DNA of 64,000 bases from Erodium maritimum. Taxonomy: Eukaryota; Streptophyta; Magnoliopsida; Geraniales; Geraniaceae. The notes beneath the pieces are model-generated. The model did not search any database. It was not told the origin of the DNA and saw only the letters and a program-made list of their open reading frames with translations. A program made the translations under genes and the position numbers. The stretch spans positions 6,634,001 through 6,698,000 of the forward strand of contig OY997589.1 of NCBI GenBank assembly GCA_963921825.1. Direction: 5' to 3'. Position 1 is the first letter of the stretch; each line of letters begins with the position of its first letter. Below, one piece after another: positions 57,841 to 64,000 of this stretch.

Positions 57841-59856
57841 TTTTTTTTTAATATATCATCTGTTGCCTTCAAAAAATAAGAATCCTTCTAAAAATATATG
57901 TATGTTGTCACATTCAACAAATTCTAGAACAATCTTCTCAAATTGTAATAATCCTTGCATGAAGTGTTCAAAAGGCATGATGAAAAACTTATATTGATGA
58001 TCATGTGAGTAACCATGCAAGTAATTTCCCCTAAAATATGCTTTTGTGGAATCAAATTGTGGCAGAAAAAGAGAAATTATACTCTTAAGAAAAATGAAAA
58101 AGGGAAACTAGTTTAATCCTTGTCCCCTCCAAAGTAATAGTTGATAGTAAGGTTGAAGAACATTCATGTCCCACACAACTCTCTTATCTTCTATCTTCCT
58201 CAATATCACAACCCTTTCTCTCTACCCCATAAGAATTATTTGTTGTGTCATACTTTCTATTTTCTAATGAATGTGTGTAGCTTCATTTGTTGAGCTATAC
58301 TTTGTTTGCCACATGGGTTAGATACTTGAATTACTATTTAATTACATTTAATTATACTCAAAATCTCCATGCACAAGGGTTGTTGGCACTTAAAACATAA
58401 TTGATCATGAGATGTGACACTTGTCTAACTATTAATTAATGCTTTACAATTTGATGTCACTTTACTATTTGAGTGGGGATGGATTTCTTGGAGCTTTAGT
58501 GGTCCAATTGTAATTATGGGAGGAAATTGATTACAACTTATTGTGTCAAATGCATGCATAAGCAATTATTCATTATAAAGTCATAGAAACAAAGCTTAAA
58601 CTCTCAACACATTGAGTAGCCAAAACATGCAAAAGTTTTGTTTTTATAGAGACATGCAAAAAAGTTCTCACACATACTCATGGTGATGACAGGCCACTCC
58701 ATTATGCGATTCCACATGCCTCCCAAATATAGTGATACGTGTGTTCAATGACACGTAAGGATATTTCATATTTAAGTTTCACAATTATTTTATTATTATT
58801 ATTAAATAAAATATGAATTATCAGTTCTTTTTTACTCTATTCAATAGAAAGGGTGCGTCGTGTTTTCTAGGGTCATCGTATGAACTCATGTCCTATGTTT
58901 CTTTGGACATAAAACACATGTAAACATATAAAGTCAGAGTTGGGTCATTAGTTAGTAATTTGAGTTTTTAGATGAGTTGGTGTTTGGTATTAAAAATTAA
59001 GAGACTAGTATAAGACCCGTGTAGGGTTAGATTTGAACGTTGTTGATCTGGTGAACGTAGACGGAGACTCCTACTCCGATCTTGGTATTCAGGTGCGTCA
59101 TTATGTAGGTACAGTTCTCCATATCTTCTTTCGTGGTCGTTGTGCTTGTGGAGTTCTCCTATTGTCGATGAACAATTTCATGGCATGAAATTATCATGGG
59201 TTGGGAGTAGATGAGAATCGTCAATAAATGAAGGATCTGATCGGAAACCATAGGTCGGGCGTGAGCTTACTCACCGAAACCTATCACTCAGACACCCGCT
59301 CAAGCCGATTGAAGAAGACATGAAAGCAATCTGGCCATTGGGTTTGGGAACCGGTAGGTGGGACGTTAAGATGGTGTATCGTTCCCCGACACCTCAGGTC
59401 GGGTTACCCTGACGAATCAAGACAACATGTTGACAATACAAGGACGTCCCACCACTAAATCTACGGGTTTCAGATGAACTGACATCACACACTCCCTAGT
59501 TTTTGTGTCCGAATAGAAGAATTAAATTTAATTGTGATAGAAATATTACTATTACCCTTTATATTTGTTTATGAAATTAATTTTAATTACTAAAATTTCA
59601 ATTGCTATCAGTATTTTATTTCACAAAGTTCCATGAGATTGAGATCAAGCAAACACAATTATGAAAACTTGACTTGTGAACATCCTTGTCATTAGGCTTT
59701 TGTCCTCTTCTTCCCAAAAGTGAGACCAATTTGCATTCTGCTCATCTCCGATATATATTTTCATTATTTGAATTTACACTTGTTTTGAGGGAAAATGTTG
59801 TCACTATATTTTTGGTCCACCAAAACACACATAAATGGTTTTAAAGAGAGAATTTT
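57841..59856. other. Intergenic, AT-rich, no gene seen
   Basis: 57841-58800 is AT-rich and featureless. 58960-59500 is GC-richer and repeat-like with no readable frame. No gene supported. Confidence 0.45.
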
Positions 59857-59868
59857 ACTGTGAAGCTT

Positions 59869-62255
59869 AATTAACGCGGTTATTCCAATTCATGATTATT
59901 GATAAAGTTAACATGTTACCAGGTTTTGGTGGTGGAATGCTCCTGGTTTCGATTATGGTGCCTCGATCTCTATATAGTGGTTTGTTTCGGGTCTCGATGA
60001 CAGTATGTCTTGAGTAGTTGGTCTTCAAAGTAAAACTTCTGTCGTCCTTTTACTATTTATATATTCCCGTGGTGTCATGATTTTATTTGTGAATCGAATC
60101 CCTATTTGGATTTCACCTTTCCAGTCCATTAGTCGGTCGGGGCCTCGTCTGTTTCTTGGGTGTTGGCTTATAACGAGTTGTTTGAGCTTCTTTTGCCGTC
60201 CCGATCTCTCCTTCCATCTCCTCCATGATGCCTCTCCTTCCTCCCCCGACTACGACAGCCGTGGCCTTCTCCCCGGTACGTATGAACCTCCGAGTAAAGT
60301 TCGCCGAGGTCGGCCTTTGAAGAACCAAACCCTATCTTCCTCTACAAGCAACGCTAGGGTTTTGGTGAATTCAACTCCGCCGCCCCCCGACTATCGAGTT
60401 GAAGGCCCCGACGTCCGTTCCTATCAACGTGAAAGCTAGCCGCTTCCTGTGATTGTCCTTGCTCTCCAACCATCGGTGGAACCCGCTCCCCCCATCGTTA
60501 CCGCCTCAACTCCTACCATCGTTGTTCCGCTTATGACGGTAACCACCACCAACGCATTGCCCCCATTGGTCCGGGACCCTCTCAAAGGGAAAGCCCCAAT
60601 GTCTGAACATGGGAGGTCGTAGCCAGGGAGGGCGGAGGTGGTTGCTCTCTGTGAGGAGGTTGAGGTTCCCAACACCGCTCGTGTCCCCGTGATCCCGACG
60701 CTGCTCACACCACTACCGGGGATGACTTACCGTTGCAGAAATTTCAGACCTAAGGAAGTCGGCTTAACCTCGGTGGCGCCTCCCTCTTCGGCATCTCTGG
60801 ACTCCCAACTGCTCAACCTTCAGGATGGCTTCTCGGCTTACTCTTTGGAGGAAGCGGAAGAGATCGAAGTGATGGTACCATACACTCCGGTGAGTCCATC
60901 AATTCTGGCTGCAACAATTTTCCATGATGGGTAAGTTGTGGACGTCCAAGCCACTCTGAAAAGAGGTTCTCCTTCAGATCATCACCAAGGTATGTGGTAA
61001 ATCAGCTGAGGGACTGGTGATCAAGGACATCAGATCGGGTATCTTCAGGTTTTACTTTGAGACGGAGAAAGCCCGAACATGGGTTCGAGATAACGAACCG
61101 TGGTGTTTCGATGGGAGACCACTACTACTGGGTGCCATGAGTCCGATGGCTAGAGAGCCCCCCACCATGGATAGGATCCAACTATGGGTGCATGTCTGTG
61201 GCCTCCCTCTTTTAGTCTGTACCAAAACCACAGGAGAAACGATCGGTGCAACGTTGGGGCTTTGTGTCCATGTCCCATGCGATCAATGAGGTACATGTTG
61301 GGGGAGATCAGACAAGGTTCGCTTCTTCCATCTTGTGGAGCGCTCCCTCCGTAGATTGCTCCTGCTTCGCTTTCATGAATTTCCCGGCCCGGTTCGTGTC
61401 ACTCTTACTTATACAAAACTACCTATGTTTTGTTATGATTGTGGGATGATATGTCACATGGTGGCCGAGTGCGACTGGGAGGTGGTGGGTACTCCCTGGT
61501 ACGACTCCTCGATGCTTGAATTCCAGAAGGACCGTCAACTCATGGTATATGCCTATGATTAGGATGATCAAGCGTTTCGCAAATCGATATCCTCAATTTC
61601 TACACCTAAGCCCCCTTGACTTGCGGCAGGGGCCCGATAATATCCTCGGCTACTGCACTTAACGATGTGACCCACTCGACCGATCCTGGTTGGAAAAACT
61701 TAGTAATCGACCGGTCCTCGGATAACGGGAAATCCGACGCCCCGGTCCTGCTTGGGCACATAGATAGAACTGAACTTGGAGCTGGAATTGGGTCTGGTAG
61801 TGGAGCATGAACCGGGGGAGTTAAGAGAAGGTGCACTGGGGAACCTTGGGACAATCAGGACAAGGCGGGCAAACGGGCCCGCATGGAGGAACGAAAGAGA
61901 TTCAGTGCTTTAGGGACTGACCTTGGGAGGAGTCCCTGATCAGAGCTCTGCCTCCTCTTGAAATCAATGATCGTTGGTTCAGTTTAATACAATGAATAGA
62001 GCATGAAGCTACACCTTAAGCAACACTCATTGGTTTCGTCATAGTATAGTTTTATTTTCAGTACGTCTTTATAGCACTCCCAACACTTGTTGTACCAGAT
62101 CATTTGTCTCAGAGTTTTTTGTAAAGAGACCTTTTGGGGTTCCATACAGTATAACGACTCTTTTCTATTTCGTGGTTAGGAACTTCCTCCCGATGCACTT
62201 ATTTATAGTTGAAACTTAAGTTAATAAAATTGCACTTTTCTTCCCCCCAAAAAGT
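59869..62255 (+). mobile_element. ORF1-only LINE derivative
   Basis: The plus strand carries degenerate ORF1: a Pro/Ser/Arg-rich N-terminus (60230-60700), a DUF4283-type core (about 60960-61260: FRFYFETEKARTWVRDNEPW, IQLWVHVCGLPL) and a CCHC zinc knuckle (CYDCGMICHMVAEC, about 61428-61470; spacing C-X2-C-X4-H-X4-C). It ends in TTAATAAAATTGCACTTTTC without ORF2. A 12-bp direct repeat with one mismatch, ACTGTGAAGCTT at 59857-59868 and ACTGTGCAGCTT at 62261-62272, is the likely target duplication. Several frame breaks. Confidence 0.75.
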
Positions 62256-62272
62256 AGAAAACTGTGCAGCTT

Positions 62273-62832
62273 CACAAAAATGATATAATATCCATCATTA
62301 ATTGGTTTTATTTCACTTATAGAAGAGTTGAAGTAAAAAGGTCAAATTAACACATACATTTGGAAAACATATCATGATATAGTTGTGAAGAAGTGGGGAT
62401 GACAAGAATATTTGTCATTCTAAGTCAATAAAATGCTAAATCTGTTCCTTCATTGACTTTGACCACAGAGACCAACAGTATAAAGTCAAACTTCGATAAA
62501 GTCAATTAAATGCTTGACAATCAATCTTGAACAACACATGAGACTAAAAGATTAGCATCCAAATACATGATTTCCAGTCTAAGTACAAACAACAGTAATT
62601 CTAATTCTAACTCTTTTCGACGGTGTCACTTTCACACCCATACACTGCAAATAATGCCGTTTACATATTCAAGCCACCATCTCACATGTGTATTAGATAA
62701 AGTCTACATCTTGAATCTTATTTAAGGATTAGAATTATTGTACACACCTGATCGGTGCCTAATTTCCTGCCTTGCATTTCTGGCTCCAACCTCTAAACAG
62801 ATTGGTGATGAAGAGACGCGGAAAATGGCATG
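62273..62832 (-). other. 3' region of the WRKY gene
   Basis: AT-rich sequence after the WRKY stop codon on the minus strand, presumably holding its 3' untranslated region, possibly with an intron. No other gene is seen. Confidence 0.45.
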
Positions 62833-64000
62833 TTAGTCATCATCATCATTCTTGAGCTCTTCAGATAACTTCTGAATATGAACAGCTTCTGTATTTGGGG
62901 TTTGTTGCTCCTTTGATATACTTGCAGGGTCTGCACTGACATGCATAGCCATGTCAGCGCTAACATTATTGCCATCCTTTGATTTAGTTTTTGACTGATC
63001 ATCATGACCCTCCGTGTTGTTTTCTTCTGATTTGGCATCTGACTCGGTGCTCTTCACCTTATTAGATTGGCTTCCACTGATCAAACTAGATTGGACAGCC
63101 ATATTAGGGCTAACAGCATCACATACTTCAGATTTACTTCCCGACTCTCCATTTAGTTGCTCATCCGACTCACTCACAGGACCTGAATCTGTACGGACAA
63201 CTGTGTCAAGGCATACCGTATCATTGTCTCTTGCCTCAGTGCCAGTCTGGTTGTGTTTTCCATCTGATTTTTGAGTGCCCATACTTCCAGAAGGTGTGAT
63301 GCGGGGATCTGAACTTGTATTAGCAGCCATATCAAGACAGAAGGCATCATTTTCTCTAGATTTACTGCTGGTTTCTCCATCTGGGGAAATAGACTGGTTT
63401 TGTCCTACTGTGTTATGGGTGATAGTCCTTCCAGGAGGCATGTCATGGTCATGTTGTCCCTCATATGTGGCAATAACCATCTTTGGATCATGAGATGCCC
63501 TCTCCACGTGTTTCTTCACAGGGCATCCAGGACTTGAGCACCTGTAGTAACTCCTGCACAATGTAACACAGTATGAAGAGACGTCTTTAGCTAGTGCAAC
63601 TGCAGGATCAAGTACATATCCTCCACAGGTAGAAATTTGTTATAAATAACCAATAAAACCCAGTAGTATTAGCCATTAAGATAGTACACATACCTTGGAT
63701 TAGGATTCCCCTTCACTAGTTTCTGCCCATATTTGCGCCAGCGGTATCCATCATTCACAATGTCAACCTCACTCACAGTCTTAACAACAACAGGCTGCTT
63801 GGTGGTTGACTTATCCGCTGAACTTGCATCAAGATCGCCTTTCTTTCTGTTAAAAGTTTTTTTTCGAAAGTTAACCAAACATACAATAAATAGGCAACAT
63901 TATTAGGAAAAATCCAAAACAGCTAATTCATTGACATACTGCCGTTTTGGGCCTGGGACATCGTTATTATCAATCTCATCTCTCCTATTTGATTGAGAAA
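62833..64000 (-). CDS. WRKY1: Group I WRKY transcription factor, WRKY1 type, 3' part only
   Basis: DNA-binding regulator of W-box promoters. Visible exons (minus strand): from beyond 64000 to 63940, then 63694-63846, then 62833-63553. They join in frame; the intron at 63554-63693 splits the WRKY domain at the conserved Arg before SYYRC, the usual position for C-terminal WRKY domains of group I. The domain reads [20 protein letters not shown], then [20 protein letters not shown] with zinc ligands C-X4-C and HDHD. The PPGR-x-ITHN flank and [13 protein letters not shown] wording match WRKY1. A Ser/Asp/Glu-rich tail of about 190 residues follows, ending in four Asp. The N-terminal WRKY domain and start lie beyond the window. 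Confidence 0.9.

Overview
This is nuclear DNA from a flowering plant, most likely a eudicot. It holds four complete intron-bearing genes and one partial gene, all on the minus strand, with canonical GT-AG introns and protein sequences of recognisable plant families. The DNA between them is AT-rich and full of nested transposable elements (LTR elements, MULEs, LINEs, MITEs, a SINE). No tRNA, rRNA or CRISPR array was found. The species cannot be named from the sequence.

Layout. 1-6.4 kb: a broken Ty1/copia element on the minus strand with a non-autonomous Mutator-like element (MULE) inserted in it. 7.1-10.6 kb: a MULE with very long terminal inverted repeats, split by a smaller relative; both have perfect 9-bp target duplications. 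12.2-18.6 kb: a small inverted-repeat element interrupted by about 6 kb of LTR-type sequence, including a 2.5-kb solo LTR inside a related LTR. 18.9-27.1 kb: a 14-exon class II diterpene cyclase gene (copalyl diphosphate synthase family, 819 aa, plastid-targeted) whose introns carry several insertions. 27.4-29.4 kb: LINE fragments and a MITE. 29.6-37.5 kb: complete NUP133 (8 exons, 1322 aa). 39.2-42.1 kb: a small SAM-domain gene (3 exons, 125 aa) with two Harbinger-type MITEs in its first intron. 42.7-46.8 kb: LINE-derived copies, one with a clear 15-bp target duplication. 47.8-50.6 kb: a GRAS regulator of the PAT1 branch. 50.8-57.8 kb: LINE pieces, a short TRIM-type LTR element with an internal 31-bp tandem array, a hAT MITE and a GC-rich inverted-repeat element. 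59.9-62.3 kb: another LINE derivative with only ORF1. 62.8 kb to the right edge: the 3' half of a group I WRKY gene of the WRKY1 type.

The genes do not form an operon or an evident pathway cluster. NUP133 is a housekeeping pore subunit, PAT1 and WRKY1 types are regulators, and the cyclase is the metabolic gene. The cyclase is the most interesting locus. Its reading frame is intact over all 14 exons, and the DXDD motif is present. At the two positions that distinguish gibberellin-type ent-CPS from specialised enzymes it carries Tyr270 (His263 in Arabidopsis CPS) and Arg338 (His331). The DXDD aspartates and the partner Asn329 share the same +7 offset, so the alignment is firm. This points to specialised diterpenoid metabolism, possibly a rearranged (kolavenyl/clerodane-type) product. 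One of its 5' splice sites also appears to be formed at the junction with an inserted MULE.

Exon boundaries were worked out by hand from splice signals and reading-frame continuity; single-base errors in coordinates are possible.
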